Shown: piece by piece, positions 46,653-61,000 of the stretch | How the letters are laid out: each line of letters begins with the position of its first letter | Numbering within the stretch: position 1 is the first letter of the stretch | NCBI GenBank assembly: GCA_028554755.1 | Contig: JAPTOF010000002.1 | Location: 26,903,001-26,967,000 of the forward strand | Reading direction: 5' to 3' | DNA from: Cordia subcordata | Lineage: Eukaryota; Streptophyta; Magnoliopsida; Boraginales; Cordiaceae | Length of the DNA stretch: 64,000 nucleotides | The notes under the pieces: generated by a model | The model's input: the letters and a program-made list of their open reading frames with translations, nothing else | Told to the model about the DNA's origin: nothing | The model's database searches: none | Translations under genes and position numbers: made by a program

Positions 46653-49600
46653 TTACTTGAGTACCGCTCGGAGTTGATCAACTAATTGCTCTCTGGTTGA
46701 TAGCTCCAACTGCATTGGACCCAAAGTTAAATTCATTCGAGTTATTAAAGAATTGTAAATGAAAAACGAAAAAGAAAACCTCTGCTGTTATGCAAGACAC
46801 TGTCTGATATACCTTCTGCAGGAGAGCGACAAGGCCTTGAGGTAGAGCTTGTAGATCCAACGTTGAATCACCTATTCTTGATAATTGGAGCAGCACCTTT
46901 TGCAAGCGCAACTCTTGCAGCTGTTCCTTGTAGTTTCTGGAATCCTCTTTCCATGAGAAGAACGCTTCATCATCCGCCCAAGCAGCTTCACCATCCTCCG
47001 AAGCTCTGGAATCCAAAAACCACTTCTTTATTAAACTCAATGCAGCTTTGTATGAAAGCTGCTCGCCTGCAGCTTCTCTCAAAGTCTTGATCAATGAATC
47101 CTCAACAACTCTGCGATGCAATCTTCTATAGAAGAAAGATCTCGAGCTTTCCCAGCCTACAACTTCTTTGATCACCCCCTTGGCAGCCATCCTGAATGAT
47201 GTCTCGTGCAATTCTGCAAATTTTGTAGCTATCTGAGTGTACACTGGCAGAAGCTGCTTCTCACGGGCTTTTATCTGATGCTGCAAAGCTTCAATATTTG
47301 CATGAGTGCCAGAACATTTTTCTTCCTGAAGTTTGGCCTTGAGCTCAATTAGTTGTTGGTCTAGCCTACCCATACATTCTAGGAGGTCTTTGGTCCGGAA
47401 CTTAATCTCAATAATGCCTTCTGGCTCCAAGACATTCCCCTTAGCTGTTTGATCTGCATACATTTCTATATGGTCTGAATTGATTTTACTGTCTACAACC
47501 ACCCATGCACCACCTCGGAGCTCACTCATCATAGGGATGTATACAAAAACTGGCTGTCTATATGTTCTAAGGTTCTCAACAATCGTTGACCCAGCCTGAA
47601 GGATACCTTCAAAGAGGTCTCTCTGTCCACCAGAGAAACCTCTCCAGTTAGCAAGTATGAATAGTGGCAGCTCTTCTCTGTTAAAGTCCATCAAGGCTTG
47701 AGCCGTTTTAGTAGCAGAATCAGGAAACCAGACCTGTCCTGCTTGAGGGACAACTCTTTCATGTGAGTCCAGCTGTCCAGGGTCCGCAGGAATGACTTGC
47801 ATCATAGTCTGAGTCTCGACAGCTATTATTCCAACAGGGATCCCTCCAAGCTTTGCTCGCCCTGTCACAACAGTTCTTGCCCAGCCATCTAGCGTCTCCA
47901 CAAAGCTATTCCTGTCAAACATACCTCCTAACCACTTCCCACTATCATCCATAACCCCACATATAGCAGCACGAGGGTCACATGAATTCTCAGGGACATA
48001 ATCAACAGACCTCTCTGGAGGATCCAAGGGAGTCAAAATGGGAAGTGGACCACCAAAGTAAGGTGGAATGAAGCTTAACCACTTCAAAATAGCTGATACA
48101 CCTTCAAGATCATCAGCAACCGTCAAATGAACAACTCCATTTGTTGCCATAATCTTAGGTCCACCAAGTTGCATATGCGAGCTATACACCTCCCTGCCCA
48201 AAAGCTTGTTCAGTGCAGAGAAACCAGTGAGAATTATGGGCTGATCAATCCTCTGGATACACCGCATACCAAGACGAGCAAGATATGCACCTATACCAAC
48301 AGTTCTGCCAGTCACATATGTTAAGGTGAATGTTTCATTGTATGCCCTTGAGTATGCACTAGCAATTGCACCACTACCACTTAGGTTCTCAACCCCTAGA
48401 CCATCTTGCTTCCCTACAATAGTATCTATTACCCATCGAGTTTCCCCATTTGACAGCTTCAACTCATGTGCAATCACAGATGTTCCAAAACGTGCATGAT
48501 CCTCCTGAGTTAAGTACACATACTGAAAACCACGCTCAGGATTCGATTCATCAGACCAGCCCACTTTAAAGCATGATTTTACTTCTTCAGCTAGATCAAT
48601 ACGAGCCCCAGAATTGGCTGCCAAATAAATCAGAGGCAACTTCTGACTGCAAGCAAGATCGGTCACTGCCTGGAAAAAGGCATCCTCTCTAGGGCCAAAA
48701 GATCCATTTCTGAAGGTCACATCATTTGCGACAATGATAATTGTCCTTCCAAAAGGAAACTCAGGTGTAGACATTTCCATACTCCACGCTACCATGCCAA
48801 CATCGTTGAGCCCAGGCTGGCGCTCCACCGAAAGAAGAGGTGTACCCCATGTACCTTTCTGGTCAGCAAAAGCTAACTCTGTGACTTTAAGGACATTATC
48901 CGGTTTTTCAGTGCCTGGACACTCGGTCCAATACCTGGCTAAGGCTGCCTCAAATGCCTGCAGAAAGGGATTTATAAGAGTACAAATACTAATAGATTGG
49001 ATGAAATTCCCATGCATAGATTTGATGTACTTACCAGAGGGAAATCATAGCAGTAAGTTGTGTTGCTTTTCTTGGCCAGGAGACGTTTCTTATCAAGAAC
49101 TCTCAGAGGCTCATATTGTGCAGTAACAGGCAAGCGATGCAAAGGACCCTTCCCAGATGTTGAATGGTAGACCACTCTATGCTCATTGACATCTTCCACT
49201 TCTCTGTAGATCTGGTCATAACATTAAGCAATGTTATAATACTGCTTTCCTTTTGTGGATTTTCTTAGGATAAAGTACCAAACACCAAAGACTTATGCTT
49301 TATCATTATAATGGAGCCATTTCTTTGAATTCAATCTAACGCTTGATCAGGTTACAAGAGATAATCAATATGGTACCAAAGTTAGCATTGATGCTTCAAT
49401 TATTTGAACATGTTACTACTGGATCCCAGAGTCTTATGGGCAGGAATCAACATTTGTTGATTTGTGGCAACATGCTTAAGCTTATCAACAGAAGTTAAAT
49501 CATTATAACAATTACATAACTCTTCAGAAGAACAAATGAGTAACTTATTATCCAATAGATGTTTATGATGCAACATTAGCCTGTTACCCCATGTCTTTTC

Positions 49601-52600
49601 CTCTTACTGTTATATAATCTGCAAGATCCTGTATAGTCAAATAACTTAAATATACAGAATAATACCACTTACATGCACAATACAGGTATGACCTGTAACA
49701 TTTGAGACCAAAACTCTCCAAGCACCATTGGCTTCTCTAGGAGATGATATCCAGAGCTTCACTTCCCATTCCCACACACTTAATCGGTGCATTTTTACAC
49801 CAACGAATGCATTAATTTCATGTGCTATCTCTTCCAAGATTTTCTCTACTGCAGCTTCTTCGTGCCGATCACTTATGTCCACTCTCCTACCACAAAGTCG
49901 GGAATAAGATGCATTTCACAGTACAAGCATAACTTATCACAAGAATATAAAAATTCTTACTTGTTGAATGGAAGCAAATCATCTATTTGCTGCTCCCTTA
50001 TGATATAAAGGTACATATGAGCATGGTCAGCTTTGACCGATGCATTATGGACATTAAGTTCAAGCTCCTCCATTGCAGACATCAAGGACCTCAGGATGCT
50101 CTTTGAAGTAAAAGATAGAGACCACAAGAACTGGTTTGTTGCATGGTCCAATCCTTGATACAGTGTTAAACCTTCATTTGACGTTGGCTGTCTTACAAGT
50201 GTTCTCAGGAACATCCTTTGGATAGGGGCTGGCTTGTCTACAACAGTGTATAAGTGCCACTGACGATCACAAGATGGCGTATATTTTATATTTCCATAGC
50301 GTTTGAGTTTGTCCTGGATTATACATAAATGCCAAACCTAATATCAGCTCAAGATTGCTAAACTTGCGTCTTCTTACTAGTCCTTCAGTGGAAAAAGCAA
50401 AGGATCAAAAGTTAAACAGGTACAAATTGAGGCTGTAAATTGACTAACCAATTCAAGGTATATGGAAAGAGGGGGCTCCAAATGGCGTAATAGACGTTCC
50501 TCCTCATAGTACGAATTATCAGCTGACCAGTGAAAGGAATGCCTCATGGGGCCCCGGCCTTCATCTCTCTGAATGATACAGCTGATAACCCCTACACCTG
50601 CATTTCTCAGGCTGGAGCTTACTTCTTTTTCCCTTAATATTTTGGCTAACTTGTTGATTCTCTCTTGAGCCTGATCCTCATCACCACTGTAGACAGCCAG
50701 AGCAGAAATATAAGTACGGAAAGGTAATCTCTTGTGAGATTCAATTCATTAACTAATCCATTACATCATGAGCACATGTTGCAAGAAAGTCAAGCCAGTC
50801 AGATAAAGGGGATATAAATTTTGAGTTTTGTGTGACATGCCTTTGTAGAAGCATGGAAAGGAAAATAACCAACACACTGACAACTCCAACCCCACTTGTC
50901 TATAGAAAGTTTGAATTGTTTAGTGATTGGCCTGCTTGACTTCAGCTTCCAACTAAAAATAGATGCTTTTGGAAAGTCTTGCAATTCAATTTAGTGGTGA
51001 GATTATCAAATCACAGATTGACACGAAGTTGGTAATGGTCCATGTAAGCAGAGATAGACATTACAGATTTGTGTGGCTCTCAAGTGAACAAGCAAATCCA
51101 TGTATGGTACCTGTCTTGTAGCAAACTCATCTGGTTGTTCATGCCTACTATTGCAACGTGCATCATGTTACCATGAGTAGTTGTTTGCATTGATCTATTG
51201 GGAACTGCAGGTTGCAAATTATGTGTCGCTTCCCTCAAAGTCGCAGTCAACACATTTGGCAAGAACTGAAGAGATTTAATAATAACCATGGCTCCCCATT
51301 TCCTCTCACTATGTTTCTCAACCGAGAGTTTGTCCAAAATTTGATCTTCTGATCCATTCTTCGTCTCGACATGTTCTTCCAAGAATTCCCATGAAGCTAT
51401 AAGTCCAGATCTGTGCCACTGCATCCTGACACTCCCATTTACGAGGTAGGGCTGATGATATAAAACAAATTTTAGACAAGTAATATCCAAAAATCTCGAT
51501 AAATAGGCTAAAATAATCCTTTCAAGAATTACCTGGTATAATCTACGAATATATGTCTCCACAACTCGCCTCTGAAGGGTGTGATCACTGTGATCAAAAA
51601 GACCTATGAGAGCATCTTCAACTGCCAGAGGAGCACTGACAAGAGCCTCCATCCGTTCATTTATAGCACTTTTCCTCTTAGGGGTATCCACATTTTCACC
51701 ATCTTCAGTGAACATTTCTAGCTCAGAAAGACTCCTTGCGATGCTAGAACGAAGTTCACTCAATTTTGTCTGTTCTAGCAGTTGGCTTGCTTTCAATGCC
51801 AACTGCAAAAGTACAATTAGAATCGGAAGTTTTTCTAATACAATTTCCATTGGAACAATATCAGTACAAACAAAAAGTTATCTTGAGATTGCATGAGGAA
51901 ATAATATATGATCAGTTAAAGAAAAGGAAAAGAAAAAAATAGAAAGAAAAGAAGATAATCCCTGGATCTAATAATCCTCTAGAGAGCCATAAAAGAAGTG
52001 ATAAGAAATAACAAACAACAATGCAGCAAATAGAAGTATTAAAGCAAGAGGACTATGACCAAGATGAAATGCCAACCTCAGAGTAATTTGTATGGTTCAG
52101 TGTTGAGAAGCGGATTAGTTTATCCCTGTAAGCAGCAGGATTAGGATACACTAGATGTTCCATGAGACGTAGTACCAGTTTGTTTTTACTCCTAATACCC
52201 TGCAATATAAAGACATGCTTAAGAAAAATTTTCATCTGCAGAATGTTGGGTAGACCAAGCAAGACAATGATATGGCCAATGTGCTTATACCTGATGAGAG
52301 AGCACAATGTCTACAACCTTCAAGAGTTCTTTCTTGTATTGAAGTCTAAGGCGTTCAATTACATCAGCCTGAAAGGTAAAGATATTGGCACAATAAAATG
52401 ATTGTTGAAACAAGATTGTCTGTGATAACTGATCATATTGCAAAGTTGAAGTAAATTAATAGATTATTGGAACAGTAGGCATGAAGAAACGCGGTAAAGC
52501 CACCAATACAGGGTGTCAAGATAACCATAAAAACCAGGGTTGACAGAGGCCATCCCGAAAGCAGGGATTGGCAGGGGCCATTTGGAAAAGCTTAAATGTA

Positions 52601-55600
52601 CGATTATTTAAATCAATAAAATGCAGGTGAAACCTTTAAATGAGCTGAACAGGGAAACGATGCCAGTTGGGAATGATACCCAACTGGCATAAGGGGTGGA
52701 AGATACGGTGATTGTTATAAGTGCAGAAGGATTCTTTGAAGTTCAAGAAATTCAATTAAAACTTGGTTTCTTCAGATATTTTAGGAGATAATAAATTCAG
52801 GATACCAGTTTTCCGAGGGATAACTCACCTGGATGTTGTCACTGAATAATTCTTCAACAGATAAATACTCCTCAAAAAGGTTCTGAACTATAATACGGGC
52901 ATGACTTTCTCTTCCACGCTCATAAGACTTGACAAGACTCATTAATGGTTCAACAAGTCTTTCTTGGGCTCCTTTTTCTTTATCAGGGCAGTAGCTTAGA
53001 TGGGCCTGAAAGCAAAAAGAGATGAAATAGATGAAATGTGTAATTATCAGGTAATAACAACAACAACAACAACATAATGGTCACAATATTATGGTAAATT
53101 CTGAAAGAACAGAGAACTTCACATAGAAAGACTAACTTCAAGAATACTCCGTAAGGTTTTGGCAGGAAAGTCAACATTTTGCAAGCCAGAAATTTCTTCA
53201 TACTCCCTGAACTTCATTTCCAGCTGAGAAAGAATTATGAAGGACAAGTATAAGAATGAAATAGTACAAGCAGAAAGATGTTATTGAGGAAATATATTGT
53301 CAAAGCATCAACCGAACATTTACTTCATTTCTCAAGTCCTTCGGAAGTCGATTTGCCAGGACAGCAAAGCATTCTTGCCACTGAAGGAAAGGGAGCTCAG
53401 GATTGTCCAGGCAACTCAGCAAGTTTTGAACCACCTGCAACAGGATCTTACGTGAGTCTGAGAAAAAACGTCTAGTGACATGTACTTAACTATGTTCTTC
53501 CTAACTTATAATTCAGCCACGATTCCCATAATTAAAGAAGTGAATTGACAGATGTCGTCTCCGCTCCACTTTATTGTTCCAAGAGAGAATCAGTCGGAAA
53601 TAGCCTCATAATGGGCTGTTTGAGTCTGCTGGCATCTTTCTCTCTCTCTCGCACTCATTCCTCATTTTTTGTTTATCCTAGACCCAGCAAACTTATTTTT
53701 CAGTAAGTCATTACATCTATTTCAATGCCAAAACTCTTCCTTTTTGGTTTTCCTTGCCACATATCCAGCCAATTCTAAGAATATTTAACACATTATCCAG
53801 TATTCATAAGATATCATCCGGCCCCACTGCTTCTACTTTTCACATCCTTCTGTTGCAGCTTGCAACATGGGTTCAAGTTCCTAGATAGCTAAATTTATTT
53901 TTTCAAATCAGCATTTGGATTTCAGATGGCAAATTCTTTACATCTTCAGGATGAGAAGGACACAAATACAAGAAAGCAAAAATAGAGAAGGAAGATATCT
54001 GTAGGGCTAGTGAACCACCGTGCAGAAAGGTCTCTATTTTGGGTTTTCAAGCAGAGCAGTACTTGCCATTAGCTGGTACAGAAAAGGCATATGATATCGA
54101 GAGGTCAAAGAAACAATAAAGCCATAAAATTTTAGATTTGTTTCTCTGGCTGGGAAAGGAACAATATGAACGGCAGAAGCAGAATGCAAGTTTGTGCCAC
54201 AGAATAGAGTACTGAAAATTTTGGTTTAGAGGATGAACAGTTTTAGGGGGTCTTTTTACATCATTTTACCTTGCATTGTGATGTGCAGTGCAGAAATGAG
54301 ATAAAGTTCTTTGAAAGTTGCTATTTATCTCAGATTGAGATTTAATAAAGCCAAGTAAATCCTTACTTCATCAATGTTATGCTCATATCCTGCAAGAATC
54401 ATTCGAGCTGCATTCAGACTTGCAGCACATCTTTGATGAACTTTTCCAGAGATGGCAGTTGGAGGCCCCAGGACTGGAAAGCTCCCATGGAAAGGTTCTG
54501 CTTTCCTTACAGCTGAAGGATCATCTAGATCAAGCCTTGCTATAAGCTCGCCAGCCTGTGTATATCCAATGGATTAGATGCTAGAGAGAATAGAAAGATA
54601 TTGTTCCTTGTGCAATCATTGTTTACCTGCATAGCTTGACCTTCAGACATGGTAAAGTGGATGATCCCAGAAGCAGGCAAAAGGAGGGGCATGCACATTT
54701 TCATAACCTCAACCTCTGCATAAGGCGTGTCAGCATCAATATGGCTACCATCTGAAACCAAATACCTCAGCAGCTTGCATGGTGTCTCTGCAACTAACTT
54801 GGATGGATCATGATCATTCTGAATAGAGCAGAAAAATGCAAATCATTTCTCGACCAACAAGATAAACCTACTAACTTAAAGAAAAATAAAACTCACTGCA
54901 CCTGAAGCAAGCAAGTCCTTCCATCAATGAGAAGTCGAGTTCCAGCTGCTTCCTCCTCTGCATATATGACATGACTGTTCCCATCCAGCTGAGACAATAA
55001 AATGACCAATCACAGCTTTTAGAGACTCCCTTATGGAAATATATCAATTTCCATGTTAAATAAAAGGACCTTCTGCATATTTAGGAAGACAAGGGGAAGC
55101 ACTTTAGTTTAAAGAGGTCCACAAAACCATCGAAAGACTAAATGCTTGCCTGCATTAATAAACCTCCATCACGTAGAGTATGGATTTCTGCTTCAATCTC
55201 AGAGCCATTCATCCTCAATTTATAGCTTCCTGGTCCTCCTCTTACCATATTAATCTATAAACCATGATAGTAACAACATGTCAAGAATCCCCATTTAGTA
55301 AGAGTACTTCTGAAGAGAAAATTAAACCTCTTTCTCCCTGTGCCCGCTTCACTGAAGCAAAGCCAATATGCAGTAATCTCTACATTAAGCAGTGCTATGC
55401 ATCATTACTTACTGTATACTTGCTCCCTTCAATGTTCAGTGAAACTTGAGAGTTGACAAGTGAAATATGCTGCAAGATGATGGTAACTTGTGATTAATAA
55501 CTAATTTAAAGTAAAGGAGATAAATAGAGTTTAAGTGAAAAATATCAAGAATACCTTGGGAGGAATCTGTCCTTTTTCAAGATAACCAACATAGTCTGAG

Positions 55601-58600
55601 ACCATTGCTGCACTACTAGCAGAAGCTTTCTGAGGTTCACATGAAAATATGCAAGCAGGTCAATAATACTAATTCATGAAGCGAAAGATATATAGTATCA
55701 TATAAAACTTTCAGAAATTTTGGACCGGTCTGAAAATAAGCATCCTTACATAAAGAGCACCTCCAACAACTGAAAGATACCAAGGCGGCCTTTCTGCTCT
55801 GACCCTCATTGCAATTCTGCTATCCAGCCAGCCAGTATGTATTTTATTTTCTCTATAGTCTGAAGCCTGCAAAAAGTGCACATGAGAACTAAATGTACAG
55901 TAGGAATGCTACATCATTAGAAGTCTGCCCTGGATATCAAATATTTAGCAGGCGTACATGTAATAAGTCAATTGTGTAGTCAACATTTGTGCGGATCTCT
56001 CCACGAATTTGAATTTCTTTCAGTCCTAGGACCATATTAGCAATGGCCAGGGGTCTGGACTCCCCAAATGCAAAAACATGTCCTGAGTAAGATGTAAAGA
56101 TTTAAGCACTTTTTAGAGTCACAGCAATCGAATAGAAGTAAACTTTGACAAACTTTTAAAGACGTTAGAAAGTTTACTGTTGACTGCCAAATGAAGGAAA
56201 TAGGGAAATTATATCGACTGCTAGGTTTTACATACTTCTATTGGCCAAGAGTTTTTCATACGTGTTGGCCACTCGGTCAAGGAAATGAGAATTAAATTTC
56301 ATTCCAAGTGCTTTGATTTTTGTAACAAATAAGAGAATGCCTAACATCCTCATTCAGAGAACTAAATCTGAAGCTAAAGGAGCACTTTAATAATTGCATT
56401 GAGCTTTGGGTGTTTTTCTAACTTATTGTGAAATTCTTCCTGATAAATAAATAAGATAATAATTTATGTATAAACAAATTAAAAAGACAAACTCACATAA
56501 ATGTTTCATTCTAATAATAAGATTTCTAAGGTTGCTTCTATAATGAAGATATTAATTACTAAGAGCTGGAAAATTTAGTTTAAGGCCATTAAATGGAGTT
56601 GATTTTCAAGATTCCTTTTAATGACTAAGAAAGGAAGTTATATGATAATCCATAAAATTAACACTTCCAAAAACTAATACATGCAAGGACTTCTATTACA
56701 GTCCCCGTTGGACTCACAAGAGGTAAAATACTGTTGCCCTTGCTTATCACATTGTTTGTATCCCATCACCTTTTTGTCTATTTCAAGTTGCAGAGCAGTT
56801 CAGAGTTGCCAATTATGTTATATGCATGTTTCTGATATGTACTGTTCTTGTTCTCTATGCGGATGACAAAAGACAAATTCTGGTCATGAGATAGTAAATA
56901 CCACGTGGACAATCAGAGTGAAGGTAATAAGATGAAAACTCAAAATTTAACCCCAAGAATTCATCTCTAATAAATCATATGCTTTCTAGCTTTGATCATG
57001 AATTTATGTCATCCCAAAAACATGAAGTCCTTGATAAGTGCTTTATACGAGTCCATTCAGCAGGTTGAAAGAAGTTAGCTATTTGCCCTTTTTCCAAAAC
57101 TAAACCTCATCCATAAAGGGAAGGTGGTCTTTTACGTAGTTCCATATTGATAGTAATAACATACCAGGTACTGATTTAGTATGCTGCAGTGTGTTTCAGT
57201 GCCAAAAAGCACTCAAGAATGTAAAAAGAATTCTTTCCAATATGAGCAGGATCAGATAATTTTATTTTGACTGCTGACTCACCAAATTGAGAATCTGAAA
57301 ATTCATGAATTCCTCCTCCTGACTGCAATAAAATTGTGGTACTCATTAGTTCATAATTTCAAACTTTTGACTCTTTCTTTCCTACAGAAAACCCGCCTGC
57401 GAAGGGGTTTTGGCTACAGAAAGATCAGGATTTTGTCAAAGCATCAAATAAAGTACCTTGACAGAAAAATATGCCCAAACATTTGGCTTGCTTTTAAAAC
57501 TCAGTTCCTGTCCAAAGTCGTTCAATTTGGTAAATTCTCATCACAGGGACAGGAAAGATATAACCCCAACTGAATACACTCTAACCTGTACTTTCCCACT
57601 GGTAGGCTTAAAACCATCATCAGGATCCTCACTTGTCACACGGACAGCCACACAATGACCCTTTGGTCGTGTAGATTCTGCCTCATCAAAATCAAATGGA
57701 GTAGCAAGAGCTGATGTTGTTCTCCAAGCATCATATCCTCCTCCATGTTCCATTCCATAGAATCTCCTTATTTCTAATTATTTGGTCAAAAGTAGAAAGA
57801 TCCCAAGAAGGAATTCAAATAAGAAATTAACTACATGCACGAGTTTTGCTTAGCAAAATGCAAATTATCTAACCTGGAATTTGCCAGAGAGGTATCCCCA
57901 TCCCAACAGCAACTTGGGCTGCTGGAAGATTTATTTCAGCAATCCACTCAGTGACAGGGTGCTCCACCTAAATCACAGGTATTCAGAAGTTTTGATTATT
58001 TCCGAAGTCCAACTAATGACTGATGCAAAATCAAATCCAGAACTGCTCTTTCTATTATCAAGCAGAATTGGTCCAAGTATGGCACCCAAAATATCAAGGA
58101 TTCTTCACATATTCCATCTACGCAAGGGAAGACCAGCATCAACAAGAAAGTGACACTAACCTGTAATCGTGGGTTGAGCTCCAAGAAATAGTATTCGCCA
58201 GTGTCCATGCTGTACAGATACTCAACAGTTGCAGCTCCAACATAATTCACACATTTGGCTAATCTCCTAGCAGCCTGCTCAAGTTTTTTCACTGTCTCTG
58301 CAGGAGCCACTGTAATTGGACCCTCCTCAATAATCTAAAAGTAGAAATTGATCAATTGGTGTTAGATACAAAATTCCTATGGAAGTTGATATCTCGGTGT
58401 CACTGAATAAGCATAATTTCCTATTATAATCCTAAAGTTGAAGGAAATTAAAATGAAATACTCTTGCATCTTATGTGAATAGACCAAATGGTCACAATGA
58501 CATCAAAAGTATGTACTACCTTTTGATGCCGCCGTTGGACACTGCAATCGCGACTATGCAAAGCTGCAACGTTTCCATACTGATCACATAGCAACTGGAC

Positions 58601-60160
58601 TTCGAGATGTCGACTCTGCAAACAGAAGCATCCTATCATATTAGATTGCAATCATATTGTTAAGCACAAAAAGTTTAGCACCTCAGTCCTTACAAAGTTG
58701 AGCTAACCTGAGAAGCAACCTTCATGATGAAAATAGGGGATCCAGGAACTTCACCTTGAACTTGCTTGAATAACGCCTTCACTTCTTCATCATTATGAAC
58801 CTACACACTCCAAATAATAGAATGGTGTTATCCTATTTAAAGAGACTAAGAACACCCGAACTTTTGAACACAACAGCAATCTCACAGGTAATATAAACAG
58901 CATTCACATAGATATGGTCAATGAGAAGGAAAGTTGGAATATTTCTTTAACATTAGCCCCTCAATATCTAGAGAGGAGAAATAACAAAAGTTGAGTACTC
59001 AAACTGCTCACTAATAATGTGCAGAGACACCAACCTTTCTTATACCTTTACCACCACCACCCCAAGATGCCTTAATCATTGCAGGATAGCCGACAACTTG
59101 ACAACTAGCAATTGCTTCTTCCGTAGTATAAACACAAGCTTTACGATATATATCATCTCGAATGGTGACCAAACAACTCTCGGAGGGGATTTTCACCTGA
59201 AAGACCAATTTTATAATCAGCCAGATATGAGAAAATCAGAAACTTAGAAGGTTCAGCTTACAAGCAGAAAAGTCTCACATGTAAGCCACTCCATGGCAGT
59301 GTCGGTACTTCTGCAGCTTGTGCAATCAGTGACGAACCAATTTTATCTCCCAATGCTGCCATAGATACAGCCGGTGGCCCAAGAAATATGATTCCTTTTG
59401 CACTCAATGCATCAGGCAATTCAGGATTTTCAGATGCATGACCCCAACCAGGCCAAACTGCATCGACACGTGTTACCTCTGCCATCTATATAACCAACAA
59501 TTAAATTGTAAATACAATTCTCAAATTAACTGAAGTTCTTTCGTAAGAAAAAATCAGAATTCGTCTCATGCAGATACTTCATTTCACTGCAAAGACAACT
59601 TTATTTATGATTGTCACTTTTCTAACAATGCTCCTATACCATATCTACACATTCCCCCAATTCAACCAAAAAGAGTTGTATAGGGAGAAAGAGGAAACAT
59701 CAAACGCATTTTGCAACAAGTATTTTTGACTTCAGCTGCAAAGGCAACAGAAACGACAATGAGTAAGGGAGAAAACCATACTGACCTCAACAATGAGTTG
59801 CACATTTGCATAATTATTATTGTTAGTCCCTCCAGGAACTTCAACAAATTGATCGGCTATCCTAATATGCTCTGCATTTATTCTCATGTCCTCTGGAGTT
59901 GCCATAGCTACCAACAGAATAGCCTTCTCTGTACCAAATGTTTCATAAGCCCAAGTCCTAATACTGCGTATAAACTTGACCGCAGCCATTCCATTGTTTG
60001 CAATTAAAATACTGCGGATGGGATGCTTCCCTCCAAGGGCTTGACAGAAAGCATCAATTTCAGCTGTTACAGTAGGAGATCGCAAGGGAAGTGCTCCATT
60101 TAGGTAACCATTACCATGCTTGACGCCAACCATTATTTGCCTCCTCTGAGCTTCAGACAT
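46653..60160 (-). CDS. ACC1: Homomeric (cytosolic) acetyl-CoA carboxylase, 31 exons, intact
   Basis: Biotin-dependent multidomain enzyme that carboxylates acetyl-CoA to malonyl-CoA in the cytosol for fatty-acid elongation and flavonoids. Exons: 60160-59786, 59485-59279, 59196-59035, 58800-58708, 58615-58520, 58334-58161, 57967-57874, 57773-57586, 57507-57457, 57322-57283, 56082-55958, 55866-55750, 55629-55555, 55469-55413, 55254-55150, 54988-54902, 54818-54627, 54555-54367, 53434-53324, 53223-53137, 53005-52829, 52368-52291, 52199-52077, 51802-51533, 51451-51111, 50686-50449, 50313-49961, 49886-49673, 49211-49035, 48957-46813, 46709-46653. They join in phase to 2265 residues; Arabidopsis ACC1 is about 2254. 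Biotin carboxylase comes first (ATP loop GGGGKG, residues 240-245; [15 protein letters not shown]). The biotinyl domain has EVMKM with Lys722 (codon 54699-54701). Then the central region, and carboxyltransferase (about 1533-2200, mostly the 2145-nt exon). No transit peptide is seen. MSEAQRR is chosen as start because a good acceptor (tttcag) lies just upstream. Confidence 0.97.
54989..55149 (-). other. GC-AG intron of ACC1
   Basis: The intron after exon 15 begins GCAAGC instead of GT. The exon end ATGCAG and the acceptor ctcag before the next exon keep the frame (...LLMQ|LDGN...). Without splicing there, the frame meets a stop within a few codons. All other ACC1 introns start with GT. Confidence 0.85.
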
Positions 60161-61000
60161 GTTGAATAATCTGAAACCAGACAATTGAAACACCCAAGGT
60201 CGGCTATAGTCAGTAGCCCACGAGGTCATCCTCATCAGTTCGTTTCTCAAAAATCTAATCTTAAAAGTAAATCTAGAAACACATGCTTTGATCTCCTATC
60301 CACAATTTATAGAAACAGAAATAATAGTACCGATCAGTTAAAGAATTACTTAACCAAATTAAGGGTAACAATTTCACAAAAACCAACTACTACCTTCACA
60401 GTTTTAAGACTTACCACACAAAGTTATAGAATTGGAATGCAGAGGAAAGCCATGTCAGAAAGACTACTAAAATAAACTGATGAGAATTAACTAAGCTTGA
60501 TCAATTGCAGCAACAAAAATCCAACACCACAAAGCTAATCACTCTCAAGACAACTCCAACTAGCAATGCAAGCATTTACAGCTATGTCAGTATAGAAAAT
60601 CAATCCGCTCATTCAAAGCTACTAAATATGCAGCAGTGACACCACCACTGAAGTTAGTGATCACGCATAAAAAGCAATGTACAGCATCATATTATACAGT
60701 TCAACAAATTCAAAACTATAACTCAAATACAAAACGAAAACAAATAATAATAATAATCTTTACGTGTAGTAGAAAAAATTCACTACACTTCCAGCTAAAC
60801 TTTGAGAAAAAAAATTGAATACCCAGATCAAGAAAAAAAGCCTCTTGCATGACAAGTAAGCAGAAATGGCCATATTGGCAATCACGTGAATAACAAGAAT
60901 AGTTTCACACACACACACACACACAGAATTGAGGTGGCTGACCTTAAAGATGGGACCGAAAAGCTTCAATCTTTGTATAACATAGAGGCCAATTCAATCA
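60161..61000 (-). promoter_or_regulatory. ACC1 5' leader with probable leader intron
   Basis: Ten bases upstream of the ATG lies a strong acceptor (ctggtttcag|attattcaac, minus strand), so the upstream in-frame ATG at 60250 is probably intronic. Candidate donors further up are gtaagtctt (about 60413) and aag|gtcagcc (about 60949); the choice cannot be made from sequence alone. A (CA)n microsatellite lies at 60906-60925. Confidence 0.4.
60906..60925. repeat. CA microsatellite in the ACC1 leader region
   Basis: Ten uninterrupted CA units, within or next to the presumed leader intron. Confidence 0.9.

Noticed and set aside
46678..49017. 779-codon frame as a stand-alone carboxyltransferase gene
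   Set aside because: Only 48957-46813 is exon. Its first 20 codons and last 45 codons are intron; the true last exon is at 46709-46653.
48127..49126. Plus-strand open frames across ACC1 exons
   Set aside because: They are antisense to the well-supported 2145-nt exon and have no domain features.
46653..60160. Plastid homomeric ACCase (ACC2 type)
   Set aside because: No transit-peptide extension precedes the biotin carboxylase domain; the in-frame extension to 60250 is probably intronic.
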